The notes under the pieces: model-generated
What the model was told of the DNA's origin: nothing
Database searches by the model: none
What the model saw: only the letters and a program-made list of their open reading frames with translations
Source of the DNA: Planomonospora parontospora
Lineage (GTDB): Bacteria; Actinomycetota; Actinomycetes; Streptosporangiales; Streptosporangiaceae
Assembly (NCBI GenBank): GCA_014647935.1
Contig: BMQD01000008.1
Span: forward strand, 217,718 to 281,717
DNA: 64,000 nucleotides
Direction: 5' to 3'
Shown: piece by piece, positions 7,563 to 16,800 of the stretch
Layout: every line of letters begins with the position of its first letter
How positions within the stretch are numbered: position 1 is the first letter of the stretch
Translations under genes and position numbers: made by a program

Positions 7563-8794
7563 GGGTTCCCTCCGCGGTCCTCTTCTTCCCGCCAGTCGCC
7601 GGGAAGCAGGTGGTCGAGCACGTCGTCCACGGTGACCGCGCCGACGAGCCGGCCGGCGTCGTCGACCACGGGCACCGCCACCAGATCGTAGGTGGCCAGG
7701 TAGGACGTCACCTGTCTCAGGGTGAGGTCGGGCCTGATCGGGTCGAGCGAGTCGTCCATGACCGTGCCGAGCAGGGTGGACGGGGGCTCGCGCAGCAGCC
7801 GCTGGAAGTGCACCAGGCCGAGGAACCTGCCGGTCGGCGTCTCGACGGGCGGGCGGGTCACGTAGACCTGCGTGGCCACGGCCGGGATGTGGTCCTGCTG
7901 CCGGATGACCGCCAGGGCCTCGGCGACGGCGGCGGTCGGGGGCAGGATCAGCGGCTCGGACGTCATGATGCCGCCGGCGGTGTTCTCGGGGTAGACCAGC
8001 AGCCGCCGGACCGGCGCGGCCTCCTCGGGCTCCATCAGCGCCATCAGCGCCTCGGCCTGCTCGGGGGAGAGGTCCTGGAGCAGGTCGGCGGCGTCGTCGG
8101 GCCGCATCTCCTCCAGCACGTCGGCGGCCCGCTCCGGGTGCAGCCGGCTCAGGATGCCGATCTGGTCGCGCTCGGGGAGCTCCTCCAGCACGTCGGCCAG
8201 CCGTACGTCGTCCAGGGCGGCGGCGACCTCGGCCCGCCGCTTGTCGGACAGCGTGTGCAGGGCGCTGGCCAGGTCCGCCGCGCGCATGGTCTCGAAGGCG
8301 GCCAGCAGGCTCGCCGCGCCCTGGTCCTTCTGCACCGCGCTGAAGCCCCTGACCTCGCGCCAGTCCACGATCCTGCTCGCGCCGCGCCGCCGCAGGCCGA
8401 GCGTGCCGCCGCTCCTGGCCAGGGCGACCTTGGTGATCACCCACTCGGAGGTGCGGGTCTTCTCCATGGCGAGGTCGAGCACCGTCATGCGCTCGCCGTC
8501 GACCTCCACGGACAGGTCGAGCATCTCGCCGATGACCAGGGTCTCCGAGGCCCGCTGCTCGAACCTGCGCATGTTGAGCCGGCCGCTGAAGACCAGGGCG
8601 CCCGCCTCGACGGTGAGCACGCGGGTGATCGGGAGGAAGACCCGGCGGCGCGGCTGCATCTCCACCACCAGGCCGTGCACGTGAGGCGGGGCGGACCCGG
8701 CGACGGTCACCACCACGTCCCGCACCCGGCCGATCTGGTCCCCGGCCGGGTCGAAGACGGGAGTGCCGGCGAGCCGGGCGATGAAGATCCTCAC
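7559..8794 (-). CDS. PRC-barrel / MgtE N-terminal / CBS domain protein without channel
   Basis: A 411-residue soluble protein. Residues 1-160 look like PRC-barrel-type beta domains (GTPVFDPAGDQIGRVRDVVV and VGDQ-like repeats). A superhelical MgtE_N domain follows (ADVLEELPERDQIGILSRL, AADVLEEMRPDDAADLLQDL), then two CBS domains (GGIMTSEPLIL to VVDDAGRLVGAVTVDDVL). In MgtE these domains sense Mg2+ and gate a membrane channel, but here no membrane domain follows; the coupled DUF1003 gene supplies two helices instead. The GTG start at 8794 matches the MRIFIARLAGTPVFD N-terminus. Role inferred only. Confidence 0.8.
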   Translation of the reverse strand: MRIFIARLAGTPVFDPAGDQIGRVRDVVVTVAGSAPPHVHGLVVEMQPRRRVFLPITRVLTVEAGALVFSGRLNMRRFEQRASETLVIGEMLDLSVEVDGERMTVLDLAMEKTRTSEWVITKVALARSGGTLGLRRRGASRIVDWREVRGFSAVQKDQGAASLLAAFETMRAADLASALHTLSDKRRAEVAAALDDVRLADVLEELPERDQIGILSRLHPERAADVLEEMRPDDAADLLQDLSPEQAEALMALMEPEEAAPVRRLLVYPENTAGGIMTSEPLILPPTAAVAEALAVIRQQDHIPAVATQVYVTRPPVETPTGRFLGLVHFQRLLREPPSTLLGTVMDDSLDPIRPDLTLRQVTSYLATYDLVAVPVVDDAGRLVGAVTVDDVLDHLLPGDWREEEDRGGNP

Positions 8795-8923
8795 ATTCGA
8801 AGCGTAGGCGGTGGTCCGGGACAGGGGGCCGAGGCACGCTCACATGCCGGACATTTCTTGCCCTGGCCTCCTCAGCGTGACAGCATCAAAGCTCGCAAAC
8901 GGTAGTTACATGGATGGTGTCAC

Positions 8924-9871
8924 ATGAGGCGTGCCGGCCTGCTGATCGCGTTCGCGTCCTCCTGGTGCTTCGCGTTCTCCGGACCGATGGCCAAGTACCT
9001 CGGCGGCGGCGGGCTGGCGCCGCTGGAGTCCGTCTGGGTCCGGATGGCCGGGGCCGGGCTGCTGCTCGTCGGCATCCTCGCGGCGGTCAGGCCCCGGGCG
9101 CTGCGCATCCCGCGCGCCCGGCTGCCGTTCTTCGGCGCCTACGCGGTGGTCGCGGTGGCGGGCGTGCAGGCGCTGTACTTCGCGGCGATCACCCGGCTGC
9201 CGGTGGGCGTCACCCTGCTGATCGAGTTCACCGCGCCGGTGTTCGTGGTGCTCTGGGTGCGCTTCGTGCGCCGGGTACGGCTGCCGCGGGCGGCCTTCAC
9301 CGGGGCGGTGGTGGCCGTGGCCGGGCTCGGCATCGTGGTGGAGGTCTGGTCGGGCCTGAGCCTGGACCCGTTCGGCCTGCTGCTGGCCTTCGGCGCCGCG
9401 GCGTGCTGCGCCGGGTACTTCCTGCTCAGCGACGGTTTCGGCGACGACGTCGACCCGCTCGGCCTGATCGCCTGGGGCCTGGTCGGCGCGGCGGTCGTGC
9501 TCGTCCCGGTCTCCCGGCCGTGGGACATCCCGTGGGAGGCGTTCGGCGAGGCGGTCTCGCCGTCGCCGGACGCCCCCGTGCTGCCGGTGGCGGCGGCGGC
9601 GCTCTGGATGATCGTGGTCGCCACGGTCGCCGCCTACATCCTCGGCGTCACCGCGGTGCGCCGCCTGTCGGCCGCGGTCGGCTCCACGGTCGCCTCGCTG
9701 GAGGTCATCGCCGGCGCGGTGATCGCCTGGTTCCTGATCGGCGAGGCCCTGGGCGCCTTCCAGATCCTCGGCGGCCTCATCGTCCTGACGGGCGCCTACC
9801 TCGCCCAGCGGGCCACCGCGGAGCTGCCGGCCCGGACGGGCGGGGTGGCGGAGCCGGTCGCGGCGGGGTGA
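8924..9871 (+). CDS. EamA/RhtA-type drug-metabolite exporter
   Basis: A 315-residue inner-membrane protein with about ten helices arranged as two EamA repeats, beginning AGLLIAFASSWCFAFSGPMAKYL. RLPVGVTLLIEFTAPVFVVLWVRF is the conserved helix pair of the RhtA branch that exports threonine, homoserine or other small amphipathic metabolites. VGSTVASLEVIAGAVIAWFLIGEAL is the matching motif of the second repeat. It diverges from the MgtE_N/CBS gene over about 130 bp. The substrate cannot be predicted. Confidence 0.88.
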   Translation: MRRAGLLIAFASSWCFAFSGPMAKYLGGGGLAPLESVWVRMAGAGLLLVGILAAVRPRALRIPRARLPFFGAYAVVAVAGVQALYFAAITRLPVGVTLLIEFTAPVFVVLWVRFVRRVRLPRAAFTGAVVAVAGLGIVVEVWSGLSLDPFGLLLAFGAAACCAGYFLLSDGFGDDVDPLGLIAWGLVGAAVVLVPVSRPWDIPWEAFGEAVSPSPDAPVLPVAAAALWMIVVATVAAYILGVTAVRRLSAAVGSTVASLEVIAGAVIAWFLIGEALGAFQILGGLIVLTGAYLAQRATAELPARTGGVAEPVAAG

Positions 9872-9890
9872 GCCGTACGGCCCGCGACCG

Positions 9891-9922
9891 GGAGGCGGTC
9901 ACCGTGGGGGTGGACCGCCTCC
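9891..9922 (+). terminator. Hairpin after EamA gene
   Basis: GGAGGCGGTC (9891-9900) pairs with GACCGCCTCC (9913-9922) around a 12-nt loop, 20 nt after the EamA stop. There is no T-tract. The following 70 bp contain further variants of the same GGAGGCGG/CGGTCACCG words. Confidence 0.5.
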
Positions 9923-9994
9923 GGCCCGGAGACGGTCATCGCGGAGGCGGGCCGCCCGCGGCCGGGAGGCGGGCCGTGCGCGGCCGGGGACCGG

Positions 9995-10348
9995 TCACCG
10001 CGGCGTGAGCCGTACCACCTGGGACTCGGCGGCCCAGCGGGCCGTCAGGCCCGCGCCGTCGGCGGCGTTGAGCCGGTCCTTGGCCAGCGCGGCCACCGCG
10101 TCGGCGGCCTCGGCCTGGTCCACCACCTCCACCGAGGCGTCGAAGGCGACCAGCCGCGCGCCGTTGTCCTTGCTGCGTAGCGTCACCTGGACCCGGCCGG
10201 CCTCGGTCAGCCCGGGCAGCGACTGCTCGCCGCCGCCGGTGACCACGTAGATCGCGCCGTCGTGCCAGGTGTGCCAGGCCAGCCGGGGCCGGTCCAGCGA
10301 GAGCCACAGCACGCCCGACTTCTTCGCGCCCTCCTCGATCACACTCAT
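9995..10348 (-). CDS. PNPOx-like split-barrel protein, function unknown
   Basis: A 117-residue protein (VIEEGAKKSGVLWLSLD, AWHTWHDGAIYVVTGGGEQSLPGL, VQVTLRSKDNGARLVAFDASVEVV) whose pattern resembles the pyridoxamine-phosphate-oxidase/flavin-reductase split barrel, a fold that binds FMN or F420. The strand order and the ending with short helices fit. I see no diagnostic cofactor motif. It sits between an exporter and bioY without shared operon structure. Confidence 0.55.
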   Translation of the reverse strand: MSVIEEGAKKSGVLWLSLDRPRLAWHTWHDGAIYVVTGGGEQSLPGLTEAGRVQVTLRSKDNGARLVAFDASVEVVDQAEAADAVAALAKDRLNAADGAGLTARWAAESQVVRLTPR

Positions 10349-10412
10349 GACACGAATGTACGGCCCGCGCCCTTGCGAGCCCCGGGCGCGGGCCGTACAC
10401 GATCGGGACGGG

Positions 10413-10982
10413 TCAGCGGCGGGCGAGCTTCCACGCGGCGGGAAGCAGCCCGGCCGCGACGGCGATCTTGATCGCGTCGCCGACCAGGAACGGGATCACA
10501 CCGGCGGCGAGCGCCTCGCCCAGGCCCAGGCCCAGGGTGGCGATGAGGACCGGGAGGCCGAAGGCGTAGATCGTCAGGTTGCCGAGGACCATCGTGCCGA
10601 CCGTGCGGGCGACCGTGCGGTCGCCGCCGCGCTCGGCGAGCCTGCCGACCAGGGCGGCGGCGGCGATGAAGCCCAGCACGTAACCGAAGGTGGGGCCGCC
10701 GAAGCCGGAGGCGCCGCCCGCGAACCACGGCACGCCCGCGATGCCGACGAGCATGTACAGGGCCATGCTCAGCGCCGCGCGGTTCATGCCGAGGGCCGCG
10801 CCGACCAGCACGACGGCGAAGGTCTGGCCGGTGACCGGGACCGGCCACATCGGGAAGGCGAGCTGGGCGGCCAGGCCGGTGAGGGCGGCGCCGCCCACGA
10901 CGAGCGCGGCGTCGCGGACCCGGGCACCCGGGATGAGGTCGGACAGTACGGCGGGCTGAGCCACCGGAGAAGCGTTTGCCAT
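10413..10982 (-). CDS. bioY: Biotin transporter S component BioY
   Basis: A 189-residue membrane protein with about six helices. It shows the BioY signatures FPMWPVPVTGQTFAVVLVGAALG, GIAGVPWFAGGASGFGGPTFGYVLGF and GVIPFLVGDAIK. BioY is the substrate-binding S component of an ECF biotin importer; the energising bioMN genes are not in this window, so it must use a module encoded elsewhere or work alone. ATG 10982 has AGGGAGA upstream; the frame opens at 11060 but the extra residues are not BioY-like. Confidence 0.92.
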   Translation of the reverse strand: MANASPVAQPAVLSDLIPGARVRDAALVVGGAALTGLAAQLAFPMWPVPVTGQTFAVVLVGAALGMNRAALSMALYMLVGIAGVPWFAGGASGFGGPTFGYVLGFIAAAALVGRLAERGGDRTVARTVGTMVLGNLTIYAFGLPVLIATLGLGLGEALAAGVIPFLVGDAIKIAVAAGLLPAAWKLARR

Positions 10983-11127
10983 CGTTTCGTCTCCCTTTGC
11001 CGAAGCGTGCTCTCCATTATTCGGACATCCGGCCCGTGGTCCGCTCAAGGGGTGCGCCAAGAAACAGGGGTCGGAGTTTGTGCGGGCGCGACAGCGCCCC
11101 CGTCCGCGGAATCTGCCGGGCGCCCGC

Positions 11128-11140
11128 TACGGTGTGGCCA
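11128..11140 (+). promoter_or_regulatory. -10 element giving leaderless CoA-ester lyase mRNA
   Basis: TACGGT at 11128-11133 is followed by 6 nt and then the ATG at 11140. No ribosome site precedes the start. Confidence 0.5.
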
Positions 11141-12081
11141 TGCGCTCCCGACGTTCGTGCCTGGCGGTCCCCGGCAGCAGCCCCCGGTTCCTGGAGAAGG
11201 CGCAGGGCCTGGCCGTCGACGAGGTCTTCCTCGACCTGGAGGACTCCGTCGCGCCGCTGGCCAAGGAGGAGGCGCGCGGGAACATCGTGGCCGCGCTGCG
11301 CGAGGGCGACTGGTCGGGCCGGGTCCGGGTGATCCGGGTCAACGACCTGTCCACGCAGTGGACCTACCGGGACGTGATCGAGGTGGTCGAGGGCGCCGGG
11401 GCGTTCCTCGACTGCCTGATGCTGCCCAAGGTCGAGGACGCCGGGCAGGTGGCCTGGCTGGACACCCTGCTGACCCAGATCGAGAGGGCGAACGGGCTGC
11501 CGGTCGGCCGGATCGGCATCGAGGCGCAGATCGAGAGCGCCCGCGGCCTGGTCAACGTGGACGCCATCGCCGCCGCGTCGCCCCGCCTGGAGACGCTGGT
11601 CTTCGGCCCCGCCGACTTCATGGCCTCGATCAACATGCGGACGCTGGTCGTCGGCGAGCAGCCCCCGGGCTACACCGAGGGCGACGCCTACCACTACATC
11701 CTGATGCGGATCCTGATGGCCGCCCGCGCGCACGACCTGCAGGCGATCGACGGGCCCTACCTCGCCATCAAGGACCTGGACGGCTACCGGCGGGTGGCCG
11801 CGCGCTCGGCGGCCCTCGGCTTCGACGGCAAGTGGGTGCTCCACCCGACGCAGATCGAGGTGGCCAACGAGGTCTTCTCGCCGTCCCAGGAGGACTACGA
11901 CCGCGCCGAGCTCATCCTCGACGCGTACGAGTACTACACGACGGTGGAGCGGCGCGGCGCGGTCATGCTGGGCGACGAGATGATCGACGAGGCGTCCCGG
12001 AAGATGGCGCTGGTGGTGGCGGCCAAGGGCCGTGCGGCCGGGCTGCCGCGCACCACCGCCTTCACCCCGCCTGCGGCCTGA
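11140..12081 (+). CDS. CoA-ester lyase, HpcH/CitE family
   Basis: A 313-residue TIM-barrel enzyme of the citrate lyase beta/malyl-CoA lyase family: RSCLAVPGSSPRFLEKA, FLDLEDSVAP (acidic metal-site region), VRVIRVND, IGIEAQIESARGLVNVDAIA, LVFGPADFMASI and GKWVLHPTQIEVANEVF. Members cleave or form malyl-CoA, beta-methylmalyl-CoA or citramalyl-CoA with Mg2+. No partner citrate lyase subunits are adjacent, which favours a stand-alone CoA-ester lyase. ATG 11140 removes a 20-residue basic extension and places a -10 element just upstream. Exact acyl substrate is not decidable here. Confidence 0.88.
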   Translation: MRSRRSCLAVPGSSPRFLEKAQGLAVDEVFLDLEDSVAPLAKEEARGNIVAALREGDWSGRVRVIRVNDLSTQWTYRDVIEVVEGAGAFLDCLMLPKVEDAGQVAWLDTLLTQIERANGLPVGRIGIEAQIESARGLVNVDAIAAASPRLETLVFGPADFMASINMRTLVVGEQPPGYTEGDAYHYILMRILMAARAHDLQAIDGPYLAIKDLDGYRRVAARSAALGFDGKWVLHPTQIEVANEVFSPSQEDYDRAELILDAYEYYTTVERRGAVMLGDEMIDEASRKMALVVAAKGRAAGLPRTTAFTPPAA

Positions 12082-12154
12082 TCCCGATGGCGGCGGAGCA
12101 CCGCGGCGGCCTGACTCCGACGGCGGCGGAGCACCGCGGCGGCCCGCACCCCGC

Positions 12155-12742
12155 CTACAGCTTGACCCCGATCGTGGTGAAGAACCACAGCGACGAGGTC
12201 ACCCAGAGGCCGGCCAGCGCGGTGAACGCCAGCCCGCCGAGCAGCGGGAGGGTCCAGCCGGGCAGCCCGCGCTTGGGCAGGGCCAGCATCTTCGCGGTGA
12301 ACACGCCGTAGAAGAAGCAGCCCAGCAGAGAGTGGACCAGCACGCGGGTCACGTCGAACTGGGCGCCCAGCGCGTACAGGCAGTGGAAGGCCACCGGGAT
12401 CGTCAGCAGGAACGCGGCCCGGCCCGACCAGCGGTGCAGGGCGCCGATCCACGGCACGTCCAGTCTGATCCGGCCCCACATCACCAGCGCGGAGAAGACC
12501 TGGACCCCGGCGAGCAGGAACGCGCCGGTGGTGAGCCAGGACTTCATGGCCAGCGGCCCGGAGAACCCGGCGGGGCCGACCGCGAAGCCGGTGGGCGTGT
12601 GGGCGCGTCCGTAGACGCCGAGCGCGACCGCGACCAGCCCGCCGACGACGAGCGGGACGAGCAGTGGGGCGAGGTTCTGCCGGGGCGGGGTCCGCAGGGC
12701 CTGCGTGTCGTCCGCCGTGCCGTTCGCTGGGGTGCCGCTCAT
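12155..12742 (-). CDS. DUF6529-like cytochrome b561-type membrane protein
   Basis: A 195-residue protein with five to six membrane helices. Candidate haem-ligand histidines lie within or near helices: IGALHRWSGRAA, VAFHCLYALG and VLVHSLLGCFFYG. The layout resembles ferric-reductase/cytochrome b561-like membrane proteins annotated as DUF6529 in actinomycetes. The ATG at 12742 shares its T with the upstream stop codon (TGATG), so it is translated together with the exported protein encoded before it. A redox role at the membrane is an inference. Confidence 0.65.
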   Translation of the reverse strand: MSGTPANGTADDTQALRTPPRQNLAPLLVPLVVGGLVAVALGVYGRAHTPTGFAVGPAGFSGPLAMKSWLTTGAFLLAGVQVFSALVMWGRIRLDVPWIGALHRWSGRAAFLLTIPVAFHCLYALGAQFDVTRVLVHSLLGCFFYGVFTAKMLALPKRGLPGWTLPLLGGLAFTALAGLWVTSSLWFFTTIGVKL

Positions 12743-13401
12743 CAGAACTCCTCGATGAACTCGTCGACGTCCTTGGGATCGACCTGTTCGCCGTTGACGG
12801 TCGCGTTCTCCCCGGGCTCGGGGACGGCGACGTCGGCGGGCGCGCCGTCGACCAGGGTCAGGCCGACGCGGGTGCCGTCGGCGAGGTAGATCCATCCGGC
12901 CCGGACCTTCGCGCCGCGGACGATCGCGCTGGCCCGGTAGAGGCCCGACGGCTTCTTGACCGTCGGCGCGGTGAAGTCCCACTCCTTCGAGCCGAACTCC
13001 AGCGTTCCGGTGGCCCTGCCGCCGCCGAGCGCGGCGGTGAGGGAGGCTCCCTCCGGTCCGGTCAGGACGACCTTGCCGTCGGCGGCCTTCCCCCGGAGCC
13101 AGGCCTCGACCCTGCCGTCGCAGAAGTAGCCGACGGCCTTGCCGTTGCGGATGGAGACGGCGATGAGGCCGCCGTTGCCGCGGACCCGGCCCGCGTAGTC
13201 GGCCTTGGCGGGGACGGGCTTGGCGGTCCTGGACGGTGCGGGCGCGGCAGAGGCCTCCGAGGTGGCCTCGGCCACCGCGGCGGGCCCGCCCGCCGCGCCG
13301 GCGTCCCGGGCCGGCGGCGAGGTGGTGGCGCTGAGCGCGCCGAGCGCGACGGTCGTCGCCGCGCCGGCCGCCAGCGTGAGTACGGGCCCCAGCCGTTTCA
13401 T
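12742..13401 (-). CDS. Exported protein, function unknown, partner of b561-like gene
   Basis: A 219-residue protein with a signal peptide (MKRLGPVLTLAAGAATTVALGALSA, about 25 residues), an Ala/Pro-rich linker and a predicted beta-rich domain (VRGNGGLIAVSIRNGKAVGYFCDG, ATGTLEFGSKEWDF, RAGWIYLADGTRVGLTLVDG). No family is recognised; a single Cys (YFCDG) remains in the mature domain. The acidic C-terminus ends DVDEFIEEF. It is the first gene of a two-gene operon with the haem-type membrane protein, which suggests a shared extracytoplasmic task. Confidence 0.7.
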   Translation of the reverse strand: MKRLGPVLTLAAGAATTVALGALSATTSPPARDAGAAGGPAAVAEATSEASAAPAPSRTAKPVPAKADYAGRVRGNGGLIAVSIRNGKAVGYFCDGRVEAWLRGKAADGKVVLTGPEGASLTAALGGGRATGTLEFGSKEWDFTAPTVKKPSGLYRASAIVRGAKVRAGWIYLADGTRVGLTLVDGAPADVAVPEPGENATVNGEQVDPKDVDEFIEEF

Positions 13402-13803
13402 GTTCGCTCCCTGGGGTCGGGGTTTCCTGCCCTCATGAAAGCTCCCACCGGCCGCAGTGTCTGTGAAGTAATGCGCACTGGGGCGGAGAGGAGAGATTCA
13501 TGTGCTCCCCGGACTGGTCGAAATCGGATTTGCCATTTCTGGCGGTGACGAATCCGGCGCCGGGCCGATGAATCTCGCTAGAGAGGTCTCGCCAGGAGGG
13601 CTCCGGCGTGTTGCTCTGGATGGGGCGCCCCGCCGGGGTCGCGCGACGGCGAGAGGTGATCGTTTCAATGGGACGGGGTAGTAGTAGGGTCGCGTGCGAT
13701 TTGCCGTTTCCATAAGGGATTGCGGTCGGGCGTTGAAGACGACTGGAACGGTCCGGAATCAGCGGATCCGGATGCGTAGGCTTCCTTCGAGGAGGTGCTG
13801 AGC
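13402..13803. other. 402-bp intergenic region, no gene recognised
   Basis: This gap separates the exported-protein gene (leftward) from the Asp-box gene (rightward) and should hold both promoters. It is less GC-rich than the surroundings around 13430-13560 and 13660-13740. A 71-codon minus-strand frame (13498-13713) lacks family similarity and a ribosome site. I see no repeat or clear operator. Confidence 0.6.
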
Positions 13804-16800
13804 GTGGCCTCGGGCCCTCACGACCCGCGCTCGCGAGAACGGCCGGCGGACGGCGGCGGCGCGTCCGGTGGAACGCCGCACGGAGCGGAGTCCCAGCAGT
13901 CCCAGGAGCCGCACGGGTTCCGCAGGCCCGACCCGTCCCAGGAGCCTCCGAGCCCCCATTCTCCGCCGACGATCCAGCACTTCCCCCCCGGTCCCTCCGA
14001 CGGCCGTCCCCGCGGCCTCCCGCTCTCCTCCCCCTGGGTGGCGCCGCCCTTCGCGGCTCCCGCGCCGGAGGAGGCCGATCTCCCCGCCTCCTCCCGGGCG
14101 CCCGCCGCCGGCCGCCGCCGTCCCTACGCCCAGCCGTACGCCTCGCCCGCCGCGGCCGCCTCGTCGTCGCCGGGCTCCGCGGAGCCGGAGGACCCCTCGG
14201 CGGGGCGGGGCCCTTCCGAAACGCCGGGCCCCGCTGAGGCGTCCTCCGCCGACCGGCACGCGACGGGAGCCTCCGCCACCGGACCGGGAGCGGAGTCCCG
14301 CCCGCGCGGGAGAGCGGCGGGCCGCCCCGACAGGCTGGTGGCGTCCGCTCCCGCCGAGCCGGTTCCTCCCGCGCCGGAACCGGGAGCGGAGTCCCGGCCG
14401 CGCCGGGGAACGGCGAACCGGCCGGACCGGTTGGTGGCGTCCGGACCTCCCCGCCGGGTCCGGAGGCCGCAGGACGAACCTCGGGACGACCCGCAGGATG
14501 ACCCGGGAAAGCGGCCCCAGGCCGTGACCGTGCCCGGGCCGGAGTCCGAGCCGCCTGCCGCGCCGTCGGGGGAGCCCGCCGGGTGGACGCCCGAGCGGGA
14601 GGACGACTTCGAGCCCGTGCGGCGGGTCGGCCGCCCGCCGGCCGGAAGACCGGCGCGGCCGGACCTCCTGGTGGCCCAGGGTCCGCCCCGGCGCGGACCG
14701 GGCGGAGGACGCCACCGGCCGGCCGCCGCGCCCTCGGCCGTGCGCCGTTCCAGCCCGAAGCGGGGCAGGGGTGGACGCCGGCTGGTCGTCCCCCTGGTGA
14801 TGGTCCTGGTCCTCACCGCGGCGGTCGGCGGGGGCCTGGCGCTGTGGGGCTGGGTGAGCGACTCGCTGGGCACGGGACTGCGCCTGGCGGGCGGTGACTT
14901 CCAACCGGCGGACGGGACCTTCGCCTCGCCCGTCGACGGCGGCGGCGACGGTTCCAGCCAGGTGCTCAACGCCGTCGCCGCGGTGGGGCCGACCGTGGTG
15001 GCGGTCGGCAGCGACACCACCAGCCCCGTCCCCCGGCCGCTGTTCCTCGTCTCGCCGGACGGCGGCACGACCTGGCGGCTGGGGAAGGTGACCGGGTTCG
15101 CGGGCCAGGAGGGCGGACCGGCCACGGTCGGGCTGGTCGCGGGCGGCGACGGCCGGTGGCTGGCGGCGGGCAACGAGCCGTCCGGCACCGGAGGGCCCGC
15201 CGGGAGCCTCACCGTGGGACTGTGGAGCAGCGTCGACGGCCACCGCTGGAGCGCGGTGGACGCCGAGGGACTGACCGCGTTCGCGAGCGGCGACAGGATC
15301 ACGGACCTGGCCCGGACCTCCTCCGGCTTCGTGGCGGTCGGCACCGCCGTCCTCGGCGACGGCACCTCGGGCGCCGCCGCCTGGACCTCGCCCGACGGGC
15401 GGAGCTGGACCAGGGTGGAGACGCGCGACATCGGCGCCCCGGACAGGATCCGCGGCCTCAGGGCGGTCGCCGCCCGGGGGGACGCCGTGGTCGCGCTGGC
15501 CGATCCGGCCCAGGGCGGTCCGGGCTCGGTCGTCCTGCGCTCCGGCGACGGCGGGAGGTCCTGGCTGCCGTCCGGAGTGGCGCTGGACGGCGTCGTCGCG
15601 CAGCCGGGCACGCTCGCCGTGGCCCGGAAGGGGTTCGTCCTGGTCCCGCTCCAGCAGCGCAGCGCCAAGGGGGAGGTACGGGTCCACTGCTCGGCGGACG
15701 GCGGGAAGTGGGAGGCCTGCGGCGCCATCACGGGACTGGACGCGCAGGGATCGGGCGTCAAGCGCCTGACCTCCTCCCCCGAGGGGGTGGCCGCGGTCAC
15801 CGAGACGGGCCTGGAACGCTACGCCGTGCACACCAGCGCGGACGGCCGCGAGTGGACCAGGGCCGCCGACCTCGGGCGGCTGCCCGGCTCGCTGCGGGCT
15901 CTGGCGGTCTCCGGCACGGGCACGCTCGTCGTCGGCGGCGACGAGCGCGCCGCCGAGGTGGACAACCGGCTCGTCCTCATCACGGCGGCCAAGGGGAGCA
16001 AGGCGAAGGCGGTCCCCCTGTCCGAGATCCGGGGCCTGGTCCGGGCCGCCCGCGAGACGGCCCGGGTGGCCGCGGGGGAGGGCCGGTTCGTCGCCGTCGG
16101 CTCGGTCTTCGGCGACGCCGGGATCTGGAGCAGTCCGGACGGGGAGAAATGGCAGGCGGCGGGACCGGCGGAGATCCTCGGCGGCGCGCACCGGCAGGCC
16201 CTCGGCGACGTGGCGTACGGCAGGAAGGGCTGGCTGGCGGTGGGCGGGACCATGAGCGGAGCCTCCTCGACGGAGCCACTGCTCGTCACCTCCGCCGACG
16301 GCGGCGACTGGCGCCGGGTCCCGGCCGCGGATGCGCTGAGACCGGCGGGCGACCGCGACTTCCTCGCCCCGCACGTGGTCGCGGCCGGCCCGTCCGGCTA
16401 CGTCCTGGCCGGTGAGGAACGGGGCGCGGCCACCGCCGTCCCCGTCCTGTGGTTCTCCGCCGACCTGAAGCGCTTCACCCGGGCGGCGGGGCTGCCCGCG
16501 GGCGGCGCGGGGGTGCGCCTGCACGACGTCTCGCCCACCTCGTCCGGTTACATGGCCGTCGGCGGCTCCGGTACGGCGGGGCACGAGACCGGCGTGGTGT
16601 GGGTCTCCGCCGACGGCGTCACCTGGACCGCGCGCAAGCCCGTCGTCCCGGTCGGCGCGACGTCGGCGGGACTGCGGCACGTGGTGACGTACGGCGGGCA
16701 GGCCGTCGCGATCGGCGCCGCGGAGACCGCCGAGGGCAGCCGGGCGTTCGGCGCCGTCTCCCGGGACAACGGGGCGACGTGGGAGACGGTCTGGCTCCCC

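Noticed and set aside
9872-9994. Possible small ORF in the GGAGGCGG-rich spacer after the exporter
   Set aside because: The stretch is composed of repeated hairpin words without a start and ribosome site.
13498-13713. A 71-codon minus-strand ORF in the 13.4-13.8 kb gap
   Set aside because: No ribosome site, no domain, Pro/Arg-rich, and located where promoters are expected.
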